Notes: generated by a model from the sequence alone, not told the origin. Numbered from the stretch's first letter, positions 50,297 to 58,749 are shown. The stretch is 64,000 nucleotides of DNA from HGM13006 sp900757695 (GCA_959607825.1 CAUHNW010000008.1:58877-122876), one strand, 5' to 3'. Numbers and translations are program-made.

Positions 50297-51051
50297 ACGG
50301 TACCTCCAAAGTACGTTTTAATGACAGTGGGATCCTGCCGCATCCCCTCCGGGGTTCCTTCGAAGATTTTTTCGCCAAAGCTGATGACGGTGACGCTGTC
50401 TAGAATGTCAAGGATCTGCATATTGTGCTCAACGACAAGCACCGTGATCCCCGTATCCCGCATCTTCGAAATTGCGTCAATTGAGAAGGCAATCTCCTCA
50501 GGGTTCATGCCGCCCAGCGGCTCGTCCAGCAGCAGAAGCTTCGGTTTTGTGGCCAGTGCACGGGCAACGCCAAGGATCTTCTGGTAGCCGTGGGGAAGGT
50601 TCTTTGCCAGCTCATTGCGCACATGGGAAAGACCGAGAAATTCCAGAATTTCATCGGCAGATTTGCGGATGTATTCTTCATTGGTACGGTAGGTCTTTGT
50701 GTTGAAGAAGACCTGCGGTACCGTGGAGTGAGGGCGCAGATGATAGGCCGCTGTGACATTTTCAAAAACCGTAAAGTCACCGAACAGCGGGTTAAGCTGG
50801 AAGGTACGGCCAATTCCCATTTTTGCGACCTGATGGGGTTTTGCCTTGGTGATTTCCTTACCGGCATAGAAAATATGGCCGGAGGACGGCGTAAGCACGC
50901 CGGTGATCAGATTAAAGAATGTAGATTTTCCGGCACCGTTGGGGCCAAGAAAACCCTTGATCTCACCCTCTTCCAGAGAGAAGTCCAGATCATTCATAAC
51001 GGTCAGACCGCCAAATCTCTTTGTGAGACCGGATGTTTCAAGCAGATGCAT
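50293..51051 (-). CDS. livG: Branched-chain amino-acid-type ABC transporter ATPase LivG
   Basis: A 252-residue ATPase. Walker A is GPNGAGKST, the signature region NLPHGYQKILGVARAL has the divergent LivG form, and Walker B is KLLLLDEPLGGMNP. The C-terminal extension is shorter than in some LivG proteins but within range. The gene overlaps the livM stop by 14 bases and is translationally linked to livF. Confidence 0.95.
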   Translation of the reverse strand: MHLLETSGLTKRFGGLTVMNDLDFSLEEGEIKGFLGPNGAGKSTFFNLITGVLTPSSGHIFYAGKEITKAKPHQVAKMGIGRTFQLNPLFGDFTVFENVTAAYHLRPHSTVPQVFFNTKTYRTNEEYIRKSADEILEFLGLSHVRNELAKNLPHGYQKILGVARALATKPKLLLLDEPLGGMNPEEIAFSIDAISKMRDTGITVLVVEHNMQILDILDSVTVISFGEKIFEGTPEGMRQDPTVIKTYFGGTV

Positions 51052-52009
51052 TCTGGTCCCTCCCTTCGTTTGCAGCTTCCTTTGCCTTCTGCTCTCTGCG
51101 ATTCCGGATCAGCGCAGGGATGCCTGCCAGACCGCCGGGCAGCAGATAGGCTACGATCAGTGTGCAGATGCCCGTCAGGAACGGCGCATAGGCGCTGAGT
51201 CCACGGCCCAGCTCGGGAATCAGTACAAAGATGATCGCACCGATGATGGGGCCGATGAAGTAGTCTTCGCCGCCGATGAGCATATACATGAGCAGCCAGA
51301 GGGAGAAGGTCATGTCATAGTTGGTGGGGGAAAGTACGGTGGAATAGAGGCCATAGGCCGCACCGGCGATGCCTGCACAGAAGCTGCCCATGCCCACAGC
51401 CAGCAGCCGATAGAAGGTTGCGTTGATGCCGATGGAAGAAGCAACGTCCTGAGACTGGGCCAGAGCACGGAGTGTCGTGCCGATCCGGGAGAATTCAAAC
51501 CGATAGAGGATCAGCAGCAGAATGACGGTGATGGCCAGGAACACATAGTAGCAGGCAATGTCGCTCTGCAGCAGCTTTGGAATCCGGGTCAGGCCGTGGT
51601 AGCCGCCGGTGATCTTCAGTGCCTTGATGATGTAGTTGATGGTGACACCAAGGAACATGGAGGCCATGGAATAGTACATGCCCTTGAGCCGTACAAAGGG
51701 AAGGCCGGTCAAAACCGAGACCAGCATGGCAAACAGGCCGCCAGCCAGAATGGTGATCACCGGAGGCAGGGACAGACTCCGTGCCAGAATGCCGCCGCAG
51801 TATGCGCCCACCGCAATGAAAGCACCATGGGCGAAGGTCAGCGCACCGGACAGGGAGATGGTCCGCAGAGAGACAGAGCCAACCACCCGATAGAGCACCA
51901 TAATGAGGATGCCGACCCAGTAGCTAGTATGCAGGAAGATCGGAGCAACCAGCGCAACTACCAGAAGCAGGGCGTAGGGCAGCGCCTTTTTTGCATTGAG
52001 ATTTTTCAT
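51038..52009 (-). CDS. livM: Branched-chain amino-acid-type ABC permease LivM
   Basis: A 323-residue inner-membrane permease with about nine helices. SLSGALTFAHGAFIAVGAYCGG is the family's conserved segment (given here slightly longer in situ), and the transport loop is near TTLRALAQSQDVASSIGI. The start follows GGAGGTGCC. It forms the translocation pore with LivH. Confidence 0.93.
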   Translation of the reverse strand: MKNLNAKKALPYALLLVVALVAPIFLHTSYWVGILIMVLYRVVGSVSLRTISLSGALTFAHGAFIAVGAYCGGILARSLSLPPVITILAGGLFAMLVSVLTGLPFVRLKGMYYSMASMFLGVTINYIIKALKITGGYHGLTRIPKLLQSDIACYYVFLAITVILLLILYRFEFSRIGTTLRALAQSQDVASSIGINATFYRLLAVGMGSFCAGIAGAAYGLYSTVLSPTNYDMTFSLWLLMYMLIGGEDYFIGPIIGAIIFVLIPELGRGLSAYAPFLTGICTLIVAYLLPGGLAGIPALIRNRREQKAKEAANEGRDQNASA

Positions 52010-52021
52010 AAAGGCACCTCC

Positions 52022-52879
52022 TCAAACGTCATGACCGAAGAAGCCCTTCGGCCGGATCAGCAGCAGAATAACAACCACGGAACAGGCAATGGCGGAGGCC
52101 GTATAGCTGTCCCAGATGATGGGGCAGACAGAGTCCAGCAGCGCCATCAGGAAACCTGTGATGATAATACCGTTCATGGAGCCTGCGCCGGCCAGCATGA
52201 CCAGCATCAGAATCCGCACGTTGATGTTATCCCCCATGTTGGAGCTGACCTGCTGGTAGGCGCCCATCATGGAGCCCGCCACTGCGGCCAGAGCAAAGCC
52301 CATGCCGCAGACCAGCATGGCAACCTTGTTGACCTGAATGCCCTGCAGAGCCGCACCGAGACGATCCTGAGAGATGGCTTCCATCTGCATGCCCAGCTTG
52401 GTCCGATAGACGATAAACAGCGTAATGAGCAGCAGTACTGCGCCGATTGCAAAGGTGATGAGCTTTTCATTGGTCAGCAGCATAAAGCCAAGATTGATGG
52501 AGCCGTTGCCATAGGCGGGGATGGAGATGGTCTGAGAGCCGGAGACCTGAACCGCCAATTGCTGTAGCATGGTCATGATGGCAACGGATACCATGACCAC
52601 GCGGTCAAATTCCTTTTGGAAGGGGCGGAAAACAAAGCGCTCCATGGCAATGCCCAGCGCAGCCAAAATGACTGCGGACAGCAGCATCGCCAGCCAGTTG
52701 TTCAGTCCCGCCTTGGCGCAGAGATAATAGGTGATGTAGGCAGCCAGCATATAAAAAGCGCCATGGGCCAGGTTCACGGAACCCAGCATATTAAAGATGA
52801 AAGCAAAGCCCAGCGACGCCAGAATATACATAGATGCCAGCACCAATGTATTGACAATGATATTAGGGAGCAGTCCCAT
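52022..52879 (-). CDS. livH: Branched-chain amino-acid-type ABC permease LivH
   Basis: A 285-residue permease with about eight helices. The conserved FNMLGSVNLAHGAFYMLAAY and the coupling-loop region MQMEAISQDRLGAALQGI are present. The start follows GAGGTGAAA. It lies 12 bases upstream of livM. It is separated from the binding-protein gene by an 86-base gap containing a strong hairpin. Confidence 0.94.
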   Translation of the reverse strand: MGLLPNIIVNTLVLASMYILASLGFAFIFNMLGSVNLAHGAFYMLAAYITYYLCAKAGLNNWLAMLLSAVILAALGIAMERFVFRPFQKEFDRVVMVSVAIMTMLQQLAVQVSGSQTISIPAYGNGSINLGFMLLTNEKLITFAIGAVLLLITLFIVYRTKLGMQMEAISQDRLGAALQGIQVNKVAMLVCGMGFALAAVAGSMMGAYQQVSSNMGDNINVRILMLVMLAGAGSMNGIIITGFLMALLDSVCPIIWDSYTASAIACSVVVILLLIRPKGFFGHDV

Positions 52880-52925
52880 TCATTTCACCTCTTTACAGGA
52901 TGGAGAATACCAAAGAGAAAACAAG

Positions 52926-52955
52926 GTACAAGGTGCGGCGAAACGCACCTTGTAC
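52926..52955 (-). other. Intercistronic hairpin between livJ and livH
   Basis: A perfect 12-bp stem (52926-52937 with 52944-52955) and 6-nt GCGAAA loop are followed on the minus strand by CTTGTTTTC. Such hairpins after binding-protein genes usually stabilise that message or terminate part of it, giving more binding protein than permease. Confidence 0.7.
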
Positions 52956-52965
52956 CCGGTAGATG

Positions 52966-54246
52966 TTAAGGAGCTACGCAGTCATAGGTGCCCATGTAGA
53001 CGATCTGGCCGTTTTCGGCTTTCAGTGCATGGCTGGGATGGGCGATCAGATGGGCAACGCCAAAGGTCTCTTCACCGCATTTTACGCCGGTGCCGAACAG
53101 AGTCTCAATGGAGTCGATGGAGTCGAAGTAGCTGCGGACCGCTTCTACATCGGTGGAGCCTGCGCCCTGCATCAGCTGAAGCAGGTTGTAGAGGTTGTCC
53201 ATGCAGGCGCCGTTCCATGCGGCAGCGTTGTCCTGTCCGTAGGTGTCGACAAAAAGCTTATAGAGTTCGTTAAAGGTATCGGTGTTGTGCTCGGGGGTGG
53301 CGATATCAGAGCCGAAGGTGAATGCGCCGGAGAGGTCATTGAGGCCGGAGCCGGCGATCAGAGCGCCGGGGCTCAGGGTAATAACGGCTGCGCATAGCAT
53401 GTCGGAGCCGGCAGAGCGGACTTCCTTCAGAAGGCCGGCAATGTTATCGGGAGTGCCGTTGCCGATGAAGGCGTCAGCGCCGGAGTTTATGACCTTCAGT
53501 GCAATGGAGGAGAAGTCGGTGGTCTCACCGTCATAGACGATGAAGGCATCGTTGTACTCAAGGCCCACGCGCTTGCATGCATCTTCTATCAGAGCGGCCT
53601 GCTCCTTGTTTACGCCGTTGTCGTCACAGCAGTATACAACGGACTTTACTTCGGGATACTGATCCTTAATAACGTCCAGTGCAGTGGAGTACTGGGAGGT
53701 ACAGGCATCAGAGAAGGAGTAGGAGTACTTGATGTCTGCGTTCATGACGTTGTGGTTCATGTTGTTCTGTGCCATGATATTCATAACGCCGGCATTCTCA
53801 AAGATGTCGATGGCACCTTCTACCCAGAAGTCATTGGTCTCGATGACGTATTGAATGCCCTGATCGACAAGACGCTGGGCTGCGGAGCGGATACCCTCGG
53901 CATCGGAGCCGCCGTCCTCAACCACCAGCTCCAGCTGATATTTTGTTCCGCCGATGTCGATGCCGCCCTGATCGTTGTAATACTTGCACAGGGTTTCCAT
54001 CTCAATCTGGTTGTTGTAGTCGATGGAGGCGAACCATCCGGTGGTGTTGATGAGTGCGCCGATTTTCAGAACGTTGTCGCCGGATGAGGTGGTCGTGTTC
54101 TCCGCGGAGGCAGCGTTGGAAGCGGGGGCGGCGGGAGCGCCTGTGCTTCCGGCACTGGAGGCGGCGGAGCTGCTGCCGCTGCCGCAGGCGGCCATGGAGA
54201 ATACCATAGAGGCGGCCAGCAGCATAGCAAACAATTTCTTTTTCAT
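52966..54246 (-). CDS. livJ: Branched-chain amino-acid-type ABC substrate-binding lipoprotein
   Basis: A 426-residue lipoprotein (family Peripla_BP_6). The start at 54246 (MKKKLFAMLLAASMVFSMAA) is best spaced from AGAAGGG. The lipobox is MAAC. After a Ser/Ala linker the mature domain begins NVLKIGALINTTGWFASID and contains VVEDGGSDAEGIRSAAQRL. It is the first gene of the operon. It is somewhat longer than E. coli LivJ. The ligand could be another amino acid or a carboxylate, because this family also binds aromatic and amide compounds. Confidence 0.9.
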   Translation of the reverse strand: MKKKLFAMLLAASMVFSMAACGSGSSSAASSAGSTGAPAAPASNAASAENTTTSSGDNVLKIGALINTTGWFASIDYNNQIEMETLCKYYNDQGGIDIGGTKYQLELVVEDGGSDAEGIRSAAQRLVDQGIQYVIETNDFWVEGAIDIFENAGVMNIMAQNNMNHNVMNADIKYSYSFSDACTSQYSTALDVIKDQYPEVKSVVYCCDDNGVNKEQAALIEDACKRVGLEYNDAFIVYDGETTDFSSIALKVINSGADAFIGNGTPDNIAGLLKEVRSAGSDMLCAAVITLSPGALIAGSGLNDLSGAFTFGSDIATPEHNTDTFNELYKLFVDTYGQDNAAAWNGACMDNLYNLLQLMQGAGSTDVEAVRSYFDSIDSIETLFGTGVKCGEETFGVAHLIAHPSHALKAENGQIVYMGTYDCVAP

Positions 54247-54367
54247 TTGGGTCATCCCTTCTATTAGTTTTTGCAATAAGTGGAAGGAATCCGAAAAGGT
54301 TGTGATTCTAGCGAAAATATCGTGGAACCTGTCGGATTTCTTGTTGTAAATTCACTATTGCATGCCT

Positions 54368-54396
54368 ATCATACACTTGAAATAATCGATTGTCTA
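54368..54396 (-). promoter_or_regulatory. Promoter of the liv operon
   Basis: On the minus strand TAGACA (54396-54391), 17 bp, TATGAT (54373-54368). Its core overlaps the divergent LysR promoter at 54377-54405. Confidence 0.75.
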
Positions 54397-54405
54397 ATAT
54401 ATAAT
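54377..54405 (+). promoter_or_regulatory. Promoter of the first LysR gene
   Basis: TTGAAA (54377-54382), 17 bp, perfect TATAAT (54400-54405). It overlaps the liv promoter by 20 bp in divergent orientation, so polymerase binding at one excludes the other. The AT-rich flank with TAATC and GATTA halves may hold LysR sites. Confidence 0.75.
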
Positions 54406-54449
54406 ATTTATGTAATAGATTACAAATGCTAATAGATGAGGGAGGAACA

Positions 54450-55394
54450 ATGGACCTGTTACAGATGCGCTATGTGACTGCCATTGCGGGGCTTGGCAGC
54501 ATGACAAAAGCAGCGGAAACACTGCACGTTTCCCAGTCTGCACTGAGCCTGTCCTGCAAACGGCTGGAGGAGGAACTGGGGGTAAAGCTTTTTGTCCGGG
54601 ACGGGCGATATCTCAAGCTTACGGAGGCTGGCTCGGTTTTTGTGAAAAAAGCCGCCGCCATCCTGGATGAATCGGACATGCTGTTGGATACCATGAAACG
54701 ACTGAGGGCCTATAGCAGAAATGCAGTGTGCTTTGGCTCGGAGGTCATCGATTTCAGTAATGAACTCATTGCGCTGTATCGGCAGCTGGATCAATCCATT
54801 GACGTGGTTTCCGATAATACAACGGTGCATGGGATCGTAGATAAGCTGTGCAGCCATACCTATGATTTTGCACTGACACTGAACGATCTCAGTTCAGCGG
54901 TGGTGGAGTCCGTACAGATATTGGATGAGCCTATGCTGCTGCTGGTAGGGCCGACTTCTGCTTTTTCTAAAAAATCAGAGGTGTATATGCGGGACTTACA
55001 GGGAGTATCGCTGGTCACAACGTCAGAGGACTTTAGTATCGGGATTTTGATGCGACAGTTCTTTTCGGGAAGCGGTACGGCATACAGCAGAGTGCAGCAG
55101 GTCGGGGATTCGGATTCCATCGCAGTAAAGGTTTATAATAACTTTGGCATCAGCTTTGTGCCGGAATGTGTGGTGAATCTTTGGCTGAAAACACCAGAGA
55201 TTCGGATCCGAGGCGTGCAGTGGATTCCGATTGAGCAGGGGAAGTGCAGAAGGAGGATCTATTTGACCTGTCTGCGGGATGAACGTCATACGCCTGTCTG
55301 CGAGGCATTTCTGAAATACCTGAGCAGCTATTGTATAGCAGTGCGGAAGGAGCATTCTTATCCTACCTATAATGAACTGCTATCGTACTTATGA
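54450..55394 (+). CDS. LysR-family regulator divergent from the liv operon
   Basis: A 314-residue regulator. The start at 54450 (MDLLQMRYVTAIAGLGSMTK) follows GAGGGAGGAAC. The N-terminal winged helix has AAETLHVSQSALSLSCKRLE, with effector-binding domains from about residue 90. Its promoter overlaps the divergent liv promoter, the classic LysR arrangement for controlling a neighbouring operon and itself. It ends just before a second LysR gene. The effector is unknown, perhaps a liv substrate. Confidence 0.9.
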   Translation: MDLLQMRYVTAIAGLGSMTKAAETLHVSQSALSLSCKRLEEELGVKLFVRDGRYLKLTEAGSVFVKKAAAILDESDMLLDTMKRLRAYSRNAVCFGSEVIDFSNELIALYRQLDQSIDVVSDNTTVHGIVDKLCSHTYDFALTLNDLSSAVVESVQILDEPMLLLVGPTSAFSKKSEVYMRDLQGVSLVTTSEDFSIGILMRQFFSGSGTAYSRVQQVGDSDSIAVKVYNNFGISFVPECVVNLWLKTPEIRIRGVQWIPIEQGKCRRRIYLTCLRDERHTPVCEAFLKYLSSYCIAVRKEHSYPTYNELLSYL

Positions 55395-55408
55395 CGGAGG
55401 AGATGCAA

Positions 55409-56311
55409 ATGGAAATCAGACAGCTTCGTTACTTTATTGCGGTGGCAGACACCCTCAATTTCAGCCGGGCGGCGGAGAGCGTGTATCTCTCTCAATCTGC
55501 CCTTTCCCGTCAAATCATGGACTTGGAGAAAGAGGTGGGGCTGCCGCTTCTGCGCCGGAGCACCCGGCAGGTGGAGCTCACCGAGGCCGGAAAAGCCCTC
55601 CAGAAAGGCGCCAAGGAGCTGATCTCCCGGTGGGAAAAGATGCTGCCGGAGGTGCGGAATCAGGTGGCGGAGGAGGCGCAGGCCCTATCTTTGACCATTG
55701 GCGTAGATGCCCGGGCGCTGGCAAATCCGGTGCGGAGACATCGATTTCTGGGTACAATTTATGAAATGCGGCGGAGCTATCCGGGGCTTCGGGTGCTGCT
55801 GCGGAATCGGGACTATCAAGAGCTCATGAAGGGGCTGTCCGATGGCACCCTGGATTGTGCGCTGGTGCTGGATCGGGAGCTGGAGCAGAAAAGCGACTTC
55901 CAGCAGGAAGCCTATGGGCAGGAGGAAATGGTACTGGTATTCCGCAGTGAAAACGCCCATCATGCCGGTGACCATGCCCATGTGATTATGAACCGGGGCT
56001 TGATTTTGGTGGATAAGGAGCCACAGGGGCTTTATCACATCATCCACATGCTCAGCGACCTGCGGCTGGAACCCCAGATCCGCTTCTGCGAAAGTCTGGA
56101 GGATATGACCATGACCGTGGAAACCGGGGAAAGTGCGGCAATCCTGCCGGAATCGGTGGTGGCGAAGCTCCATAACCCGGCGCTTCAGACCCTGCACCTG
56201 CCCAGCGATCATGCAAAGCTCACGCTGTCCATGATCTGGAGCAAAAATCAGACCAATCCGCTTCTCCCGGAGCTGCGGGAGAGACTGCGGCAAATGAACG
56301 AAATCACATAG
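55409..56311 (+). CDS. LysR-family regulator (second, CatM/CynR-like)
   Basis: A 300-residue regulator. ATG 55409 (MEIRQLRYFIAVADTLNFSR) is best spaced from GGAGGAG; an earlier ATG at 55391 overlaps the previous stop. The helix-turn-helix is AAESVYLSQSALSRQIMDLE. The rest resembles the Cat/Ben/Cyn subgroup of LysR regulators in length. The gene is co-transcribed with the first LysR gene and convergent with a CoA-transferase gene whose far upstream region carries a perfect 27-bp dyad with a T-N11-A-like core, a candidate binding site. Confidence 0.88.
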   Translation: MEIRQLRYFIAVADTLNFSRAAESVYLSQSALSRQIMDLEKEVGLPLLRRSTRQVELTEAGKALQKGAKELISRWEKMLPEVRNQVAEEAQALSLTIGVDARALANPVRRHRFLGTIYEMRRSYPGLRVLLRNRDYQELMKGLSDGTLDCALVLDRELEQKSDFQQEAYGQEEMVLVFRSENAHHAGDHAHVIMNRGLILVDKEPQGLYHIIHMLSDLRLEPQIRFCESLEDMTMTVETGESAAILPESVVAKLHNPALQTLHLPSDHAKLTLSMIWSKNQTNPLLPELRERLRQMNEIT

Positions 56312-56316
56312 CGCTG

Positions 56317-56356
56317 AAAGGGCGGCTGCAATCTTTCCGTTGCAGCCACCCTTTTT
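56317..56356 (+). terminator. Terminator of the LysR pair
   Basis: AAGGGCGGCTGCAA (56318-56331) pairs with 56340-56353 (one mismatch), followed by TTT. It lies just after the second LysR stop. Confidence 0.85.
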
Positions 56357-56401
56357 TGGGGGAAATATATATCATCAATGGCGATTGCCATCGAAAAACG
56401 A

Positions 56402-56570
56402 TTAAGGCAATACCGCATAATTCGGCAAGGAGATTTGGCAAGGGATTTTACGTCACAAATTTGTTGCAAAACCGCCGGAATACTTTGTGTATTTCAAGGT
56501 TTTCGCAGCGGATTTGTGGAGAAAAAGAACCGCCAAAGCCCGCAGACGCAATTGTGCGGTGCTGCCTTAA
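56402..56570. mobile_element. 169-bp foldback MITE-like element
   Basis: The outer ends are inverted repeats (56402-56422 versus 56550-56570) agreeing at 18 of 21 positions, both bounded by TTAA. Inside, CACAAATTTGTTGCAAAACC (56454-56473) pairs with GGTTTTCGCAGCGGATTTGTG (in situ 56498-56518), so nearly the whole element folds into one long hairpin. It encodes no protein. It ends inside the stop codon of the CoA-transferase gene. TTAA may be the target duplication. Confidence 0.75.
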
Positions 56571-57874
56571 ATATAATGGAGCATTTTTGCCTGTCGACGA
56601 AGCTTCGCCCGATCATCGGGATGGGCAATGGAAATGAGCTGCTGGGCACGCTCCCGAATGGTCTTGCCCTTGAGCTGGGCAATGCCGAACTCCGTGACGA
56701 TATAATCCACATAATTTCGTGGCGTGGTGACCACAGCACCGGGGGTCAGCGTGGCTTTGATCTTGCTGTGTCCCTTGCCGCTGCGGGCAGGAAATGCAAG
56801 AATACTTCTGCCGCCCTTACTGCGATAGGTGCCATAGGCAAAGCAGAAGGCGCCGCCGGAGCCGGAAATCTGCTTGGGGCCGATGGATTCGGCGCAGACC
56901 TGACCGGTGAGATCCATCTCTACCAGCGTATTGATGGAAACCATGTTGTCCTGCTTGGCAATCTGGAAGGGATCTACCACATCCCGTCCGGTGCGGAGAA
57001 TGCAGTCCTCACGAGCGGAGAGAAAATCATAGAGCTCCGGTACGCCTTCGGCAAAGGCGCAGACATGGAGCCCCCTGTCGAAGGTCTTCTTCTTTCCGGT
57101 AATCACGCCTGCGTTGATGAGGTCCATCATGCAGGAGGTGAACATCTCGGAGTGAATACCCAAATCCTGCTTATTTGTCAGGAAGGAGCCTACGGCGTTG
57201 GGAATGCCGCCGATACCCAGCTGAATGGTGTCACCGTCGTGAACCAGAGAAGCAACTGCTTCGCCGATTTTCTTCTCGGTTTCGGTGGATTCCATATTGG
57301 GGATGACATACTGGGGACGGTTCACCTCCACCAGCATGTCCACGTCCCGGATGTTGATGGCGGCGGCTCCGTGCATATGCTTGAGGTTCGGGTTTACCTC
57401 CAGAATGATCCGCTGGTGCTGCTCCACGGCGGCCAGCATACCAAGGCCATCGGCAGCATGGTTCATGGGAACATGGAAATCTCCGTTTTCATCCATGGGT
57501 GTGACTGCGGCAATGGCAACATTGGAGGGATGCCCGGATACGGCTACGGTATAGTAGCTCTGCAGATCAGATGGAACATACTCCACCAGTCCCATGGGCA
57601 GAGAGTTCTTATAGAAGGTGGGGCCAAAGAAGTAGTTGTACATTTCAATGTGACCGCGCATAGCTGGGTCTACCATAAAGGGATACAGACCACTGCGGCC
57701 CTTCCAGACCTTTACGTTTTCCACATGGGGGGCGATCTCGTGGAGGTGGGAGAGAATCTCCCCGGGCTCCGAATAGTTGTTGGTGGTGAAAATCACATCG
57801 CCGGAGTGGATGGAGGCGAGGATCTCCGGGATGGTGTGCTTCTTTTCCTGATATAATTTCTCAAAATCCGTCAT
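56567..57874 (-). CDS. Class I CoA-transferase (4-hydroxybutyrate / butyryl-CoA:acetate type)
   Basis: A 435-residue cytosolic enzyme of the AbfT/acetyl-CoA hydrolase-transferase family, near the 438 residues of 4-hydroxybutyrate CoA-transferase. Features are SGHPSNVAIAAVTPMDENG, the oxyanion loop GIGGIPNAVG (about 220-229), Glu243 in IHSEMF, which aligns with the catalytic glutamate of AbfT, and GSGGAFCFAYGTYRSKGG (C-terminal CoA site). It swaps CoA between acyl-CoAs and acetate or similar acids, a late step in butyrate-type fermentation. The exact acyl specificity is not readable. The stop codon lies in the end of a MITE, so its last residues may be element-derived. Confidence 0.85.
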   Translation of the reverse strand: MTDFEKLYQEKKHTIPEILASIHSGDVIFTTNNYSEPGEILSHLHEIAPHVENVKVWKGRSGLYPFMVDPAMRGHIEMYNYFFGPTFYKNSLPMGLVEYVPSDLQSYYTVAVSGHPSNVAIAAVTPMDENGDFHVPMNHAADGLGMLAAVEQHQRIILEVNPNLKHMHGAAAINIRDVDMLVEVNRPQYVIPNMESTETEKKIGEAVASLVHDGDTIQLGIGGIPNAVGSFLTNKQDLGIHSEMFTSCMMDLINAGVITGKKKTFDRGLHVCAFAEGVPELYDFLSAREDCILRTGRDVVDPFQIAKQDNMVSINTLVEMDLTGQVCAESIGPKQISGSGGAFCFAYGTYRSKGGRSILAFPARSGKGHSKIKATLTPGAVVTTPRNYVDYIVTEFGIAQLKGKTIRERAQQLISIAHPDDRAKLRRQAKMLHYI

Positions 57875-57907
57875 CGTAGTAGGCGCTCCTTTCTAACTGC
57901 TGATTTC

Positions 57908-57913
57908 AGTATA
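57908..57913 (-). promoter_or_regulatory. -10 box of the CoA-transferase gene
   Basis: A TATACT on the minus strand (57913-57908) lies 34 bases before the start codon. No good -35 is present 17 bp upstream, which fits a promoter that needs an activator. Confidence 0.5.
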
Positions 57914-57963
57914 ACCGGGAAAGGGGCAAAAGAGAAATCGCGGTTTCTCCACAATCTTTTGGT

Positions 57964-57990
57964 ATCGATTCATATTTTGCATGAATCGAT
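57964..57990. promoter_or_regulatory. Perfect 27-bp dyad, candidate LysR operator
   Basis: ATCGATTCAT (57964-57973) and ATGAATCGAT (57981-57990) are exact inverted repeats around a 7-base centre. They lie about 75 bases upstream of the expected CoA-transferase transcription start, where LysR activators bind. The two LysR genes are nearby. Confidence 0.65.
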
Positions 57991-58035
57991 GAAGTGGGGC
58001 CGGGCTGAAGCTCTCGGCCCAAGGGGCATTGGTAC

Positions 58036-58242
58036 TTTAGTGACAAAGAACCCCCTAGTTCTACTAGCGGTAAGCAAAAGGACTTGCAGTAAAAACAAAA
58101 ACCTCCATGTTAGAATCGTGATGGTTTGAAGCCGCATCACGAAGAACTAACAGGAGGTAATTGACAAATGAAGAACGAAGTAAAGCATACCGCACATTCA
58201 AGCTACCGTTGTGAGTATCATATTGCTTTGCACCGAAATATA
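58036..58242 (+). mobile_element. IS200-like left-end remnant
   Basis: The segment holds an imperfect subterminal hairpin near 58048-58069 (CCCCTAG and CTAGCGG), a leader hairpin near 58117-58143 (CGTGATG and CATCACG), a ribosome site AGGAGGT and the start of tnpA. This is the order of an IS200-group left end. The right portion of the element is missing. The right border at about 58242 joins a sortase gene. Confidence 0.75.
58168..58242 (+). pseudogene. Truncated, frameshifted IS200-like transposase TnpA
   Basis: Translation begins MKNEVKHTAHSSYRCEYHI, which matches the N-terminus of IS200-family Y1 transposases (usually continuing VFAPKYR). A missing base near 58225 shifts the frame; restoring it reads VFAPKY. 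After about 58242 the sequence becomes the opposing sortase gene. About 25 of the roughly 130-150 codons remain and the catalytic HUH and Tyr are lost. Confidence 0.75.
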
Positions 58243-58749
58243 CGGATGCTCCTTTGCGAAGTCTGCATCCATATAGCGGTAGAGCTTGGTGAACCGCACA
58301 CCGTTCGGGTCACAGTTACTGGCGGAGTGATCGAAAATAGTGGTGTTTTTGTCCAGCTTGTCCCTGCCGCCGATTTGGTTTTCACAATGGGCGTAATAGC
58401 AGCCCCACATGGCGTACTCGCCGTTTTCGTCCAGCTTCAGGTAATAGCCGTTGTCCTCCGCCTGCATCACAGGGTCGTCCACCTCTGCGCCGGGGATATA
58501 CAGCCATGCCACGGTGTCGGGATTCTTCGCTCTGGCTTCCGCCAACTCTGCCTGCCTGTCCACCGAGGGGATAACTTCGCCCGCGGGAGTCGCTGATGGC
58601 TGAGGCGCAGATGTGCCGGAAGGCGTTCTGCCGGGAATGTCGATAGGCTCCGTCTCTTTCTGATAGCAGCCCATGACTGCCGTGGTCATAGCAAAGAGAA
58701 GGACGGCCATGCAGATGATCGGACGAATGATTCTTGTGATTCTTTTCAT
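58243..58749 (-). pseudogene. Class B sortase, truncated at the IS200 junction
   Basis: The start at 58749 (MKRITRIIRPIICMAVLLFA) follows AAGGAGAC and gives a signal-anchor helix with a Cys near residue 27. A Pro/Ser/Thr linker leads to the sortase fold: NPDTVAWLYIPGAEVDDPVM, NGYYLK and the His-bearing IFDHSASN. Homology ends at KEHPYI; the rest of the fold, including the essential TLSTC-type cysteine and the arginine, is missing. The reading continues about ten codons into the IS remnant. The product would lack transpeptidase activity. It sits just downstream of an SLH surface protein gene. Confidence 0.8.

Noticed and set aside
50903..52567. 554-codon open frame on the plus strand
   Set aside because: It is antisense to livM and livH, which have full family motifs and proper start sites.
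58168..58596. 142-codon open frame starting at the tnpA ATG
   Set aside because: Only the first 19 codons are transposase. The rest runs antisense through the truncated sortase, so the full frame is a chimera, not a gene.
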